Origin: G963664935 sp963664935
GTDB lineage: Bacteria; Pseudomonadota; Gammaproteobacteria; Methylococcales; G963664935
Length of the DNA: 64,000 bases
Assembly: GCA_963664935.2 (NCBI GenBank)
Contig: CAXXSE010000001.1
Coordinates: 62,001 to 126,000 of the forward strand
Reading direction: 5' to 3'
In this document: piece by piece, positions 44,689-54,507 of the stretch
Layout: the number at the start of each line of letters is the position of its first letter
Position numbering within the stretch: the first letter of the stretch is position 1
Program-made: the position numbers and the translations under genes
The notes under the pieces: generated by a model
Databases searched by the model: none
Told to the model about the DNA's origin: nothing
The model's input: the letters and a program-made list of their open reading frames with translations, nothing else

Positions 44689-44999
44689 TATGTCTATGGG
44701 ACACTGACGGGGCACCTCAAAATAAAAACCCACCATAAACCACAACAAATCAGGTGAAATTATCTGACCTTAATTCGAGCCCGGACTTTTATCTGACAGA
44801 ATCAATAGTTTTGAATGGCCGCTTACCAACCAACTCCCGCCATTCACCAACCTACGGCCGTCTGGTTCATACTCATTGCTGTCATTCTAACCTGTTAAGC
44901 GGACCAGCAGACTCCGACCCAAAGTGGCCGTTCAAATGGTTGCTGTTGAAACTAGATGGCGGAGATCAGCGGCCTTAGGAGGTACACAGGTCCGCCGCA
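44689..44999. other. Intergenic with degraded dispersed repeat
   Basis: About 44860-44960 holds a diverged copy (ATACTCATTGCTGTCATTCT, GGTTGCTGTTGAAACTAGAT). No gene is seen. Confidence 0.45.
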
Positions 45000-45420
45000 C
45001 TACTTACCAAGTAACTGATCAATCACTGGATCCATCTTGGTCTGTGTACTCTGCCACTTCATCAAAGAAAGACCACCTTTGTTACGCAGGTGATACTGCG
45101 CAGTTGCAACCTTTTGCCCGTTTCGCTCAAGTCGTAATTCCGCATGGTGCAAATAGGTAGTGAAATCCCAGCTCTTTAATGCCGTGTAGGTCAAAATGTA
45201 CTCACATTCATTTGGGTCCGGGCTGTCGAACACACGCGTGTCTATTCCGTGGTGCTTGAGCCGATTTCGAACAACGGACAGGAAATCACCGACAATGACT
45301 TTTGGGTTTTCTTCAATGCAGATTGTTTCAGGGTTTAACTCCATACTTAAGGGTTGAACCTGAATCGAAGTACGCATTTAGTACCAAAGCATATATTGCG
45401 ACCAAAGTTCCTCTTTTCAT
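45000..45420 (-). pseudogene. Sbal_3080-like lipoprotein gene with a frame break at the lipobox
   Basis: AAGGAG and a 5-base spacer precede ATG 45420, encoding the signal-like MKRGTLVAIYALVLNA. The body (TSIQVQPLSMELNPETICIE, HAELRLERNGQKVATAQYHL) is in another phase, starting MRT at 45377. Joining them requires two extra bases exactly where the lipobox Cys (LNA-C-TSIQ) should be. The gene appears inactivated by a 2-bp deletion that removes the lipidated cysteine. Confidence 0.7.
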
Positions 45421-45539
45421 AATCACTCCTTAGGTGATATGCAGAAACCGGGTATCGCCGGATGATAGCCATACCTACTCAAATTGCCAACCAATTCAAG
45501 GAATATTTGGCAAAGGCAACTTCGGCCATTGTATACTAA

Positions 45540-47338
45540 CTCGTCAGTCACGAGTTCTATCCGATTTGACGTAACTATTCAGGCCCTGAATTCATTTTTT
45601 CGATGTGTCACCTCGACCAACGGAAGAAAGTCTTATCACCCATTGATAGCTCTGCGCTTTAAGATTGCCCACTGGTGTTCATAAAAGATGAGTAGTGTAG
45701 AAAATAGAAATCGATAATTACGACTAGACATTTGCTAAAAAAACACGGATCCTTCTTTTCTTTGTAGAAGTACAGATGGAAGGAGGAGACCCCGTGCAAC
45801 AGTATATTTCTCAGAGTTTAGAAAGCTTTCAAAGCGTTTTTTCCAGATCGAGTACTTGGTTGTTGTTCTGCGCCATTGTGATTGGATTTATGGGGGCAGG
45901 AGAAATGATCGGCGTGACGTCGTTGTGTCGTTTCTGGCTATTAGATGAACTTGGTTATTACCGCTTGCTCCGTTTTTTTAGATCCAAAGCGTATGTCTAT
46001 GGGGCGTTGCTCGATGCTTGGCAAGATTTTGTGAATCGCCAAGGAAAATCCGTTGAAGTAGCTGGACGAGCGATACTTCTGGGTGACCATACCGCGGTGA
46101 TCAAAGATGGACGCAAGATGCCCGGCGTGGTATCGATGCACGAGTCATCGGAGACGCAAACGAAACCCGGCTATTTTCGGGCCCAATGTTGGGGCAGCAT
46201 TGGCATCTTGATCGGGTCGTTATCCGCTTGTTTTTGTTGTCCTTTGCAGCTTCAAATTCATCAGGGATGGGCTCATTTAGGGTTGAACGACGAGCGCGAT
46301 AATCCATGTCGGATCAAGCTCACCGACCGCTTGGTGGCCATGGCGATTCATTTTGCGGTGACGAATCACTGTCTGTGTTATTTGGTGTTGGATGCCTTTT
46401 TTTCAACCGGGGGCGTATTTCGAGCTTGCCACTATTATTCAATCCAGCATCAGGCGCGGTGGGTTGAGGTGCTGGTCAAAGCCAAGAATAGCTATGTGGG
46501 TTATTTCCCCGCGCCACCGAAACCCGCCTCTCGACCCGGACCTCAGCCGCTCTATGGCGAGAAAGTGTGTTTAAGAGAATGCTTCGACCACCTTCATTTG
46601 TTTGAGACGGTGACCTGTCAAGTCTACGGTAAAACCGAATCCATCCGGGTTATGACGCTTACACTGTTATGGCGGCCCATCGCTGATCAGGTGTTATTTA
46701 TTCTCGCCATCACCTCAAAAGGCCCAATGGTTCTAATGAGTTCCGATTTAACGCTGTCAGCCATTGATGCCGTTGAACTGTATTGTGCTAGAACCCGCAT
46801 TGAAATCATGTTCGCGATGTTAAAGCATGTGATCGGCGCCTTTAAATTTCGTTTTTGGACTAAAAAATTGCCAAAACATTCTAGACGCCCCTTTTCCAAT
46901 CGTCTTCTCAAAGCCCCACAGCCCCAGGATATTCATACCGTTCAAGCGTGCTGGCGAGCCTATGAAATCTTCGTGCTCTGTGCCTCCATTGCCTTGGGGT
47001 TAATGCAATTGATTGCGCTCCAGTATCAAGATACGATTTGGTCTGAGCACTCGCTTTATCTTCGCACTCAATCGCGTGATTTGCCATCGGAGAAAACCGT
47101 CAAGCAAATTTTAGCGCCATTGTTCCTCAAACAATTCTTTCGACTTGAGGAAAATGGCATGATTCAACAGATCCGTGCCCGCTTGATGGCTGTTTCCGAT
47201 GAAATAGATGACGATTAAACTGAATGAGGCGTTCTATGTTCTAATTCTCTGCGATCTTCAAAATTTTTCATCAAACATACTACGATGGAGAGGGTAGTTT
47301 TGCCCCGCTTTTCTCGCTGTTAACTCACGACTGCCGAG
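45540..47338 (+). mobile_element. Insertion sequence copy 1 (1,799 bp)
   Basis: Imperfect terminal inverted repeats (CTCGTCAGTCACGAGTT; right end complementary to CTCGGCAGTCGTGAGTT) are flanked by a 7-bp duplication, ATACTAA. The element encodes one transposase. A near-identical copy lies inverted at 49896-51694. Confidence 0.9.
45776..47218 (+). CDS. Transposase of IS copy 1 (IS4/IS701-like DDE)
   Basis: The 480-residue product starts at ATG 45776, or at the GTG of VQQYISQ a few codons later. DDE-type features include LLGDHTAVIKDGRKMPGV (first Asp), YLVLDAFFST (second Asp) and YCARTRIEIMFAMLKHVIGA (Glu in the Y..R..IE signature). It differs from copy 2 at two or more residues (Ile/Val in LFILA(I/V)TSK; final Asp/Asn). 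Confidence 0.9.
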   Translation: MEGGDPVQQYISQSLESFQSVFSRSSTWLLFCAIVIGFMGAGEMIGVTSLCRFWLLDELGYYRLLRFFRSKAYVYGALLDAWQDFVNRQGKSVEVAGRAILLGDHTAVIKDGRKMPGVVSMHESSETQTKPGYFRAQCWGSIGILIGSLSACFCCPLQLQIHQGWAHLGLNDERDNPCRIKLTDRLVAMAIHFAVTNHCLCYLVLDAFFSTGGVFRACHYYSIQHQARWVEVLVKAKNSYVGYFPAPPKPASRPGPQPLYGEKVCLRECFDHLHLFETVTCQVYGKTESIRVMTLTLLWRPIADQVLFILAITSKGPMVLMSSDLTLSAIDAVELYCARTRIEIMFAMLKHVIGAFKFRFWTKKLPKHSRRPFSNRLLKAPQPQDIHTVQACWRAYEIFVLCASIALGLMQLIALQYQDTIWSEHSLYLRTQSRDLPSEKTVKQILAPLFLKQFFRLEENGMIQQIRARLMAVSDEIDDD

Positions 47339-47581
47339 ATACTAAATCCACAAGTTAAAAAGGTGGCAGTATATTATGCTGTGGAAAGACAGAGGGATAT
47401 TAGTGCGAATCAAATGGCGGCTCCTGGCCGAACCCGGCAATTCATCCTAATATTCTGAAGGTCCGCTTATGGGCATCTTCCAGACAATCAGATAATCTCT
47501 CCAAATAGCCGAGTTGAGTCGGTAAGCGACCCTTTTACATGGTAAATAGTTTGGTTCCTTTCAACGCAAGAGGAACTGATC
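47339..47581. other. Intergenic between IS copy 1 and the recombinase gene
   Basis: A weak dispersed-repeat fragment (GGCGGCTCCTGGCCGAACCC) is present. A good candidate ribosome site (AAGAGGA) precedes ATG 47582. Confidence 0.4.
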
Positions 47582-48208
47582 ATGGAACAATCTACCAACT
47601 CACATAACAAAAAGGGATCGTGGAACAAGGGCAAACTGGTGGGTCAAAAACCACGGCTAAAACTAAAAGAAATCTGGGCAATCCGGATTCGTTTGCAAAT
47701 CTCGAAACGAATTCGTGATCTGGCCCTATTCAACTTAGCCATTGATAGTAAATTACGTGCATGTGATCTCATGAAGTTACGAGTTTGGGATTTGACTCAC
47801 GGAGATCAAATCGCAGAAAGAGCGATGGTGATGCAGCAGAAAACCCAACAAACCGTTCGGTTCGAAATGATGCAACAAACACGAGATGCTATTTTTGAAT
47901 GGGTTAACCATACCAAGCTTGTCAAAGATGATTACCTTTTCCCAAGTCGAATCAAAAAATCTCCACATTTATCGACACGACAATATGCCAGGATTGTAGA
48001 ATCTTGGGTAACGTCCATTGGTTTTGACCCTGCAGCATATGGGACCCATTCGCTTCGTCGAACAAAAGCCACTTTAATTTATCGGCGGACGAAGAACTTG
48101 AGAGCAGTTCAGTTACTGTTAGGCCATACAAAATTGGAAAGTACCGTTCGTTACCTCGGTATCGAGGTTGATGACGCACTAGAAATAGCGGAGAAAACCG
48201 AAGTTTGA
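47582..48208 (+). CDS. Orphan tyrosine recombinase (catalytic domain only)
   Basis: The 208-residue product contains only the catalytic half of a phage-integrase-type enzyme: IDSKLRACDLMKLRVWDL (first Arg), GTHSLRRTKATLIYRRTKNL (HLRR-type box with Ser for Leu), LLLGHTKLESTVRYLGIEVD (His and Tyr). It lacks the core-binding domain. Proteins of this size recur in gammaproteobacterial accessory DNA. No attachment site is evident. Confidence 0.8.
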   Translation: MEQSTNSHNKKGSWNKGKLVGQKPRLKLKEIWAIRIRLQISKRIRDLALFNLAIDSKLRACDLMKLRVWDLTHGDQIAERAMVMQQKTQQTVRFEMMQQTRDAIFEWVNHTKLVKDDYLFPSRIKKSPHLSTRQYARIVESWVTSIGFDPAAYGTHSLRRTKATLIYRRTKNLRAVQLLLGHTKLESTVRYLGIEVDDALEIAEKTEV

Positions 48209-48224
48209 ATTCGACTAGGTCGGA

Positions 48225-48415
48225 AGCGGCTAATTCCGAATGGCCGCTTACCGACCAGTATCAGCCATTCGCTAACCACCAACGAACATCTGATTAATAC
48301 TCAAAGCGGTCATTCGGACCTTCTAAGTGACAGGCAACTGTCGACCCAAAGGAGTCATTCAGAGGGTTACCGTTGAAACTGGATTATCACCTGAATAAGA
48401 TCGTGGTTCGTTCCT
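48225..48415 (+). repeat. Dispersed repeat, copy 6
   Basis: This matches the dispersed family (ATACTCAAAGCGGTCATTCG, GTGACAGGCAACTGTCGACC). Its last 50 bp are almost identical to those at 34686-34735. It abuts the 3' end of the minus-strand gene at 48437. Confidence 0.65.
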
Positions 48416-48436
48416 CTCACGATCTATCCTTATTCG

Positions 48437-48940
48437 TTATGCCTCGCTTGCACCGTTCCCCACTAGTCCCAGCGGACGCTTGCCTTGCAGCTTCGCCAAC
48501 CAACGCAGCGCTGCCTTGCCTCGCCCGACGGTCGCCAGTCTTGCCGACCCGTCGGGGCGGATCACGACTGTGGTTTTCATGCGACGACCCTGAACATAAT
48601 CTCCATGGTAGTGAAGCTCGCCATGTTCGAACCGGAGGCCTTCAAACAGATCGAACACCCTAAAACGGTCATCTTCGTCGTAGTCTGGCAACGACGCGCC
48701 ACGCGGCCGCGCGTCTTCGAAAGACAGCGCCGCTAGCGTAAAAATGAACCCGAACGCCGCCCATTCGACGATATCCGAAGGCTCATCACCATCTCCCTCA
48801 GCCTCTAACAGCAACTCAATCTTGACACCGAACTCAGCCTCGTCTGGCCCCGACTGCACCTCCTCCTTCACTATTCGGAAGTCAACTAGCGCTCCAATTT
48901 CGATGAGCTTGTACCCTGCGACCGTTTCTTCAGTGCTCAT
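48437..48940 (-). CDS. Hypothetical protein, probable integron cassette gene
   Basis: The 167-residue product is acidic, with EEVQSGPDEAEFGVKIELLL and RMKTTVVIRPDGSARLATVG. No family is recognised. The gene begins 48 bp after an attC-like site in the same orientation and its stop lies in GCATAACG. High GC relative to neighbours fits an acquired cassette. Confidence 0.65.
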   Translation of the reverse strand: MSTEETVAGYKLIEIGALVDFRIVKEEVQSGPDEAEFGVKIELLLEAEGDGDEPSDIVEWAAFGFIFTLAALSFEDARPRGASLPDYDEDDRFRVFDLFEGLRFEHGELHYHGDYVQGRRMKTTVVIRPDGSARLATVGRGKAALRWLAKLQGKRPLGLVGNGASEA

Positions 48941-48987
48941 CTAACAAGACCTCGTAAATTCATTTGCTGCTGTGGAGTATGCGCGAG

Positions 48988-49117
48988 GCATAACGTTAGC
49001 GATGAGCGGACGTGGGCGAGAACATCCAAATAGATAACCTCCACAACCTAAACAGCCGTGCCCATATCTTACAAATCAACGCTGCGGTTAGCGTTCCGCT
49101 CGATCGAAAAGTTAGAC
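48988..49117 (-). other. attC-like recombination site
   Basis: On the minus strand it starts GTCTAAC (RYYYAAC), has arm GATCGAGCGGAA that pairs with GTCCGCTCATC near the other end, and finishes GTTATGC (one mismatch to GTTRRRY). The length is 130 bp. It lies between two minus-strand genes exactly as expected for gene cassettes. Confidence 0.55.
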
Positions 49118-49167
49118 ATGGTGCTTAACATTAGGCAGCAAAGCTTATTTCTTTAGTTTGACAGGAT

Positions 49168-49845
49168 TCAACGATTAGCAAACCAAACCGCATAATCTTG
49201 AATCGGTTGATGGTTGGATGAATGTCTATCGACTACTTCTATATCACACAACGGAAATACATATTTATTATGTGCTCGACGCACCGTCACCAAGACCCCG
49301 TATGGATTATCGCTACCTTCTATCTCTAGTACTGTTACTTCATCATCTTCTTGCAATGGCCCACCTTCTTGGAATTCCGATATCTCCCCCTCAAAAGGAA
49401 ATTTCACTATCCTTTGAAAATAATTCTCCCATGCTTCATATGCCGCCCATTCACTGCTATCTTCAGCCTTGGCTAACACAGATTGGATACGCTTTCCTTC
49501 TTCACCTAAGTGACTCCAAGCATGTTTACTTTCAAGGTAGTCAATAATGTTTGCGACATCCTTTTTACTATCTCTGGGAGTCGTTATTTCAACATCTGTT
49601 GGGTAGAGATAGATTTCGCTCCAACCTAAACCTTCTTCTTCACATTGGTCAATTATTTCACTGGGCATTTGCTTTAGGGATAGACTATCCCAGCAGACGC
49701 AAATTAAGTTGTGTTCATTGATTTCAGAGACTCGACCTTGCCACCCACCAATATTATTGTTTAAGTCAGGGGCTTTCATATTTGGTTTTACAACAACCGA
49801 ATCTCCCACTATTAGTTTTGTTTGTACCATTAGAAAATCCCTCAC
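49168..49845 (-). CDS. Hypothetical protein (SH3-like, sometimes named calcium-binding), cassette gene
   Basis: The 225-residue product has two beta-barrel-like halves: GDSVVVKPNMKAPDLNNNIG with GWQGRVSEINEHN, and DEVTVLEIEGSDNPYGVLVT with HNKYVFPLCDIEVVD, ending YAVWFANR. Similar proteins are annotated as calcium-binding, without evidence known to me. MVQTKL at codon 6 may be the true start. It is followed by the attC-like site. Confidence 0.7.
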   Translation of the reverse strand: MRDFLMVQTKLIVGDSVVVKPNMKAPDLNNNIGGWQGRVSEINEHNLICVCWDSLSLKQMPSEIIDQCEEEGLGWSEIYLYPTDVEITTPRDSKKDVANIIDYLESKHAWSHLGEEGKRIQSVLAKAEDSSEWAAYEAWENYFQRIVKFPFEGEISEFQEGGPLQEDDEVTVLEIEGSDNPYGVLVTVRRAHNKYVFPLCDIEVVDRHSSNHQPIQDYAVWFANR

Positions 49846-49895
49846 CAGATAGAAATTTTGCTCTGTAGAATATCAGATTATTTTCATTAGTATAA

Positions 49896-51694
49896 CTCGG
49901 CAGTCGTGAGTTAACAGCGAGAAAAGCGGGGCAAAACTACCCTCTCCATCGTAGTATGTTTGATGAAAAATTTTGAAGATCGCAGAGAATTAGAGCATAG
50001 AACGCCTCATTCAGTTTAATTGTCATCTATTTCATCGGAAACAGCCATCAAGCGGGCACGGATCTGTTGAATCATGCCATTTTCCTCAAGTCGAAAGAAT
50101 TGTTTGAGGAACAATGGCGCTAAAATTTGCTTGACGGTTTTCTCCGATGGCAAATCACGCGATTGAGTGCGAAGATAAAGCGAGTGCTCAGACCAAATCG
50201 TATCTTGATACTGGAGCGCAATCAATTGCATTAACCCCAAGGCAATGGAGGCACAGAGCACGAAGATTTCATAGGCTCGCCAGCACGCTTGAACGGTATG
50301 AATATCCTGGGGCTGTGGGGCTTTGAGAAGACGATTGGAAAAGGGGCGTCTAGAATGTTTTGGCAATTTTTTAGTCCAAAAACGAAATTTAAAGGCGCCG
50401 ATCACATGCTTTAACATCGCGAACATGATTTCAATGCGGGTTCTAGCACAATACAGTTCAACGGCATCAATGGCTGACAGCGTTAAATCGGAACTCATTA
50501 GAACCATTGGGCCTTTTGAGGTGACGGCGAGAATAAATAACACCTGATCAGCGATGGGCCGCCATAACAGTGTAAGCGTCATAACCCGGATGGATTCGGT
50601 TTTACCGTAGACTTGACAGGTCACCGTCTCAAACAAATGAAGGTGGTCGAAGCATTCTCTTAAACACACTTTCTCGCCATAGAGCGGCTGAGGTCCGGGT
50701 CGAGAGGCGGGTTTCGGTGGCGCGGGGAAATAACCCACATAGCTATTCTTGGCTTTGACCAGCACCTCAACCCACCGCGCCTGATGCTGGATTGAATAAT
50801 AGTGGCAAGCTCGAAATACGCCCCCGGTTGAAAAAAAGGCATCCAACACCAAATAACACAGACAGTGATTCGTCACCGCAAAATGAATCGCCATGGCCAC
50901 CAAGCGGTCGGTGAGCTTGATCCGACATGGATTATCGCGCTCGTCGTTCAACCCTAAATGAGCCCATCCCTGATGAATTTGAAGCTGCAAAGGACAACAA
51001 AAACAAGCGGATAACGACCCGATCAAGATGCCAATGCTGCCCCAACATTGGGCCCGAAAATAGCCGGGTTTCGTTTGCGTCTCCGATGACTCGTGCATCG
51101 ATACCACGCCGGGCATCTTGCGTCCATCTTTGATCACCGCGGTATGGTCACCCAGAAGTATCGCTCGTCCAGCTACTTCAACGGATTTTCCTTGGCGATT
51201 CACAAAATCTTGCCAAGCATCGAGCAACGCCCCATAGACATACGCTTTGGATCTAAAAAAACGGAGCAAGCGGTAATAACCAAGTTCATCTAATAGCCAG
51301 AAACGACACAACGACGTCACGCCGATCATTTCTCCTGCCCCCATAAATCCAATCACAATGGCGCAGAACAACAACCAAGTACTCGATCTGGAAAAAACGC
51401 TTTGAAAGCTTTCTAAACTCTGAGAAATATACTGTTGCACGGGGTCTCCTCCTTCCATCTGTACTTCTACAAAGAAAAGAAGGATCCGTGTTTTTTTAGC
51501 AAATGTCTAGTCGTAATTATCGATTTATATTTTCTACACTACTCATCTTTTATGAACACCAGTGGGCAATCTTAAAGCGCAGAGCTATCAATGGGTGATA
51601 AGACTTTCTTCCGTTGGTCGAGGTGACACATCGAAAAAATGAATTCAGGGCCTGAATAGTTACGTCAAATCGGATAGAACTCGTGACTGACGAG
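49896..51694 (-). mobile_element. Insertion sequence copy 2 (1,799 bp), inverted relative to copy 1
   Basis: It has the same ends as copy 1 and is flanked by TAGTATAA on both sides. It and copy 1 bracket 47.3-49.9 kb as inverted repeats. Each has its own target duplication. Confidence 0.9.
50016..51458 (-). CDS. Transposase of IS copy 2 (IS4/IS701-like DDE)
   Basis: The 480-residue product is almost identical to that of copy 1; Val replaces Ile in LFILAVTSK and the last residue is Asn. Its frame is intact, so either copy may be active. Confidence 0.9.
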   Translation of the reverse strand: MEGGDPVQQYISQSLESFQSVFSRSSTWLLFCAIVIGFMGAGEMIGVTSLCRFWLLDELGYYRLLRFFRSKAYVYGALLDAWQDFVNRQGKSVEVAGRAILLGDHTAVIKDGRKMPGVVSMHESSETQTKPGYFRAQCWGSIGILIGSLSACFCCPLQLQIHQGWAHLGLNDERDNPCRIKLTDRLVAMAIHFAVTNHCLCYLVLDAFFSTGGVFRACHYYSIQHQARWVEVLVKAKNSYVGYFPAPPKPASRPGPQPLYGEKVCLRECFDHLHLFETVTCQVYGKTESIRVMTLTLLWRPIADQVLFILAVTSKGPMVLMSSDLTLSAIDAVELYCARTRIEIMFAMLKHVIGAFKFRFWTKKLPKHSRRPFSNRLLKAPQPQDIHTVQACWRAYEIFVLCASIALGLMQLIALQYQDTIWSEHSLYLRTQSRDLPSEKTVKQILAPLFLKQFFRLEENGMIQQIRARLMAVSDEIDDN

Positions 51695-52229
51695 TAGTAT
51701 AAGTTGACCCACTTATTGATTTATGAGACGTCTAACCAGTTATTAACCCATTTTTGGATATCTTGACTTTATTCATTTACCGTTAGCAACGACAGAGTTG
51801 ATTTCTAGCTATTTTCTAGCAGGATAACTCCCGTTGATAGCCGACCCACATTGCTAATCAAAATGTCCATCGCAAACTAAGATCGAATGACTGCTTTACG
51901 CCCTTGGGATTGCCGACGTCGGGAATGACGGCTCCTGGCCGACAGTCGTCATTTAACGTGGTTTCCTGAACGTCAGCTTTAGAGCAGGAGTCGACATGCA
52001 GATTCAGATTGAGGCAGATATTGTTTCATGCAATCTTCAGAATGATGGTGTCAGCAGAAATTCAGGTGGAGTAATACCTAATTATTAGCATCGTTGCAGA
52101 TTTTGTTTGCACTACCTACATCGCCTTTTGTTCCACTCTTTACTTTCAAGAAAAGTAACAAATAAGTGTTACGCGCACGTGATCCAGAATAGATTTCCAT
52201 TGGTTCTGTGGCTTTGCGATTGCCACTTC
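51695..52229. other. Intergenic after IS copy 2
   Basis: A fragment of the dispersed family (GACGGCTCCTGGCCGACAGT) occurs near 51928. No gene is seen. Confidence 0.45.
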
Positions 52230-52982
52230 TTAGAATCGAACCTTGGAATTTTTTTCCATTAAAAATGCTTTCCAGTGTTTAAAGACACGAATGGTGCCAC
52301 TGGATATTCCTGATCTCCCAATGCGCTGGGTTATCTCAGAATAGTCTTTAAGGGATATTTCGCGCCAACCAAAGTTCTTGCATACATTAATGACAGTCTT
52401 ATGTTTTGTCATTGCCATAATAAGTGCATTCGGATACCTATTTTCTATCGTTTGAATCGTTTGCTTTAGAAGTACTTGATTAAGGCCCGAAAATCTAAAT
52501 TCGCTTAATGTGTAAGATTTTGTGATTTCATACACATCCAAGCCATTAACTAATCGGCCACCTAATTTAAAGGCACAAATCGCTACAATTTTTCGATCGA
52601 CACAGGCAATTGTAAAGCTATCATCTTCCAAATGCTTTTGGGCATCGGCCCAACTCCAGTCAATCTCTTCCTCTAATGTAGGACAAAAAAACCAGCCCGG
52701 TGGATATAGAATATTTAAGAGCGGTGTGCAGATCCATCGGTTCATGTAGGGTGATCGATAGCCAATTTCTTTGACAGCCGGTAAGATAAATTTTCTTAGC
52801 CAAATTCGAATTGCCGCTGTAGGCAATGCAGGTGTTTCATGCGTCGCCAATGTTTCATCATCAACCAGTAGTCTGAGGATAGTGAGATTAGATTTGAGCT
52901 TTTGGGTCGCGATTGACTCAATACAAATTTCGGATTGATTGCCGTTTCGTAAACGAACAATATAGGGATCTTGATCATTCAT
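52230..52982 (-). CDS. GNAT-like acyltransferase, second gene of a pair
   Basis: I start at ATG 52982 (MNDQDPYIVRLRNGN), one base after the stop of the gene upstream; the open frame extends 57 bp further. The middle has a GNAT-like layout: FTIACVDRKIVAICAFKLGG and ALIMAMTKHKTVINVCKNFGW. The acyl-CoA loop is not clear. Coupling suggests a shared role with the membrane acyltransferase. Confidence 0.6.
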   Translation of the reverse strand: MNDQDPYIVRLRNGNQSEICIESIATQKLKSNLTILRLLVDDETLATHETPALPTAAIRIWLRKFILPAVKEIGYRSPYMNRWICTPLLNILYPPGWFFCPTLEEEIDWSWADAQKHLEDDSFTIACVDRKIVAICAFKLGGRLVNGLDVYEITKSYTLSEFRFSGLNQVLLKQTIQTIENRYPNALIMAMTKHKTVINVCKNFGWREISLKDYSEITQRIGRSGISSGTIRVFKHWKAFLMEKNSKVRF

Positions 52983-52983
52983 A

Positions 52984-54114
52984 TTATATAAAACGAACCC
53001 ATGCATGTGGATGAGTAAACTTGTATCGCCGATATACAAAACAAATGGGGTACAACACCATCAAGGCTATAGATGCCGCGTAGTAGGCCGATACAAGTGT
53101 GCCTTTCCCCGCCAAATCGAATAACATGACGGGCGTTCCTAAAATAGCGAGATGAAAAATATAAAAGAATAGGGCAGTCTGTCCGAAAACCAGAAACGGG
53201 TTACTAATGGACGGCTTAATTCGCTTCTCTATCCATAAAAAGAGGGAGAGAAGGATCGCCATCAATCCTAATTCCAGCGAGATATAGCTTAAGCTTGGTG
53301 GGTATTTACTCACGTGCAGCCATTGCGCTAAAGTTTCGTCGCCTCTCATCAGCAACATATTTCCGTAACCATTTGCGCTTCTAGTTATCGTAAATACAAG
53401 TAGTAGTAACATCCCGGAACCCATCAAAATACAGCTCACAGAAAGCGGCGATTGTTTCACGATGAGTTGATGGCTGATATAACGACCGAATACCCAACCC
53501 AGTACCATCACGGCAAGCCACGGAATGACCGGATAGATAATGGTCACTGTATTGCTATAAAACGGTGCCATCGTCAATCCCACCCACAGTGGTGGATTGC
53601 TTTCCAAAGGTTCCCACCAGATCTGTGTAATGGCTTCCCCACACAAAAACCACAAGACCGCTGTAACGAAAAGCACGCGGCTGTTCAACCGCCGCAGCCA
53701 CGCTATAGCCACCATGCTTAACCCGATCGCGTAGAGTACTTGCAGAAAAAATCCATTGATGCCCAGATAGGAGACTAAAATAATATCCAAAGCGGCAATG
53801 ACTGACCCACGTATCATAATGTCACGTGTAATTATTTTTTCCGAGATTCCCTGAATACTGCGCTGCTGACAACTCAAAGCGAGGGAAGTACCGGCCAAAA
53901 ATATGAAGGTAGGCGCACATATATGCGTGACCCACCGGGTGAGGAATTGATCTAATGGTAAGAATATGCCGGGGGAGTAAGTCGCTACAGAATCTACTGC
54001 CAACCGACCGGGATTGTAAAATGCCGATGCATGATCCAAGGCCATTAGCATCATCACAAGGCCTCGCATCCAATCCAATGCCACAAGCCTGTTATGCGTA
54101 TATTGGCTGTTCAT
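52984..54114 (-). CDS. DUF1624/heparan-alpha-glucosaminide acetyltransferase-like membrane protein
   Basis: The 376-residue product begins NRLVALDWMRGLVMMLMALD, the family signature, with His and Asp (ALDHASAFYNPGR). About ten membrane segments follow. Family members move acetyl groups across a membrane onto sugars. The gene ends one base before the start of the GNAT-like gene. Confidence 0.85.
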   Translation of the reverse strand: MNSQYTHNRLVALDWMRGLVMMLMALDHASAFYNPGRLAVDSVATYSPGIFLPLDQFLTRWVTHICAPTFIFLAGTSLALSCQQRSIQGISEKIITRDIMIRGSVIAALDIILVSYLGINGFFLQVLYAIGLSMVAIAWLRRLNSRVLFVTAVLWFLCGEAITQIWWEPLESNPPLWVGLTMAPFYSNTVTIIYPVIPWLAVMVLGWVFGRYISHQLIVKQSPLSVSCILMGSGMLLLLVFTITRSANGYGNMLLMRGDETLAQWLHVSKYPPSLSYISLELGLMAILLSLFLWIEKRIKPSISNPFLVFGQTALFFYIFHLAILGTPVMLFDLAGKGTLVSAYYAASIALMVLYPICFVYRRYKFTHPHAWVRFI

Positions 54115-54507
54115 AGCGGGTGCCTATTTGCAGAGAGGTCTAAACTTAGACCATCGTGTCACATCTTGATTCTACTGGAAGCAGCTGTTTCTCAATGGTG
54201 GTTTACTGGTCATTTCCGACCAATCGAGAATGTCACGCGAATAATCAGTTCATACTTAAGCGGTCATTTGGATCTACTGAGCGATGATCGTTAACTAACC
54301 CATTGCAGTTATTCGCTGAGAATCACAAGTGCTGGTAACATCTACGGGATAGAGCTAACGAGCCAATTCAATTTCCGCTTGTTCACTAAGATAAGAAATT
54401 TGCTATAGATTCCGATACCGGTTGATATTGGACCTGAGGATAGTTTTTGCCACCCAAGTTCAATTGTTTTTTCTACCTAATCCCTAAACAGATCAAATAG
54501 CACTTTT
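54115..54507. other. Intergenic
   Basis: No gene is seen. A diverged dispersed-repeat fragment (GGTCATTTCCGACCAATCGA) lies near 54208. Confidence 0.4.

Noticed and set aside
45540..51694. Composite transposon made by the two IS copies
   Set aside because: Each copy has its own target duplication at its own ends; a composite unit would share one duplication at the outer ends.
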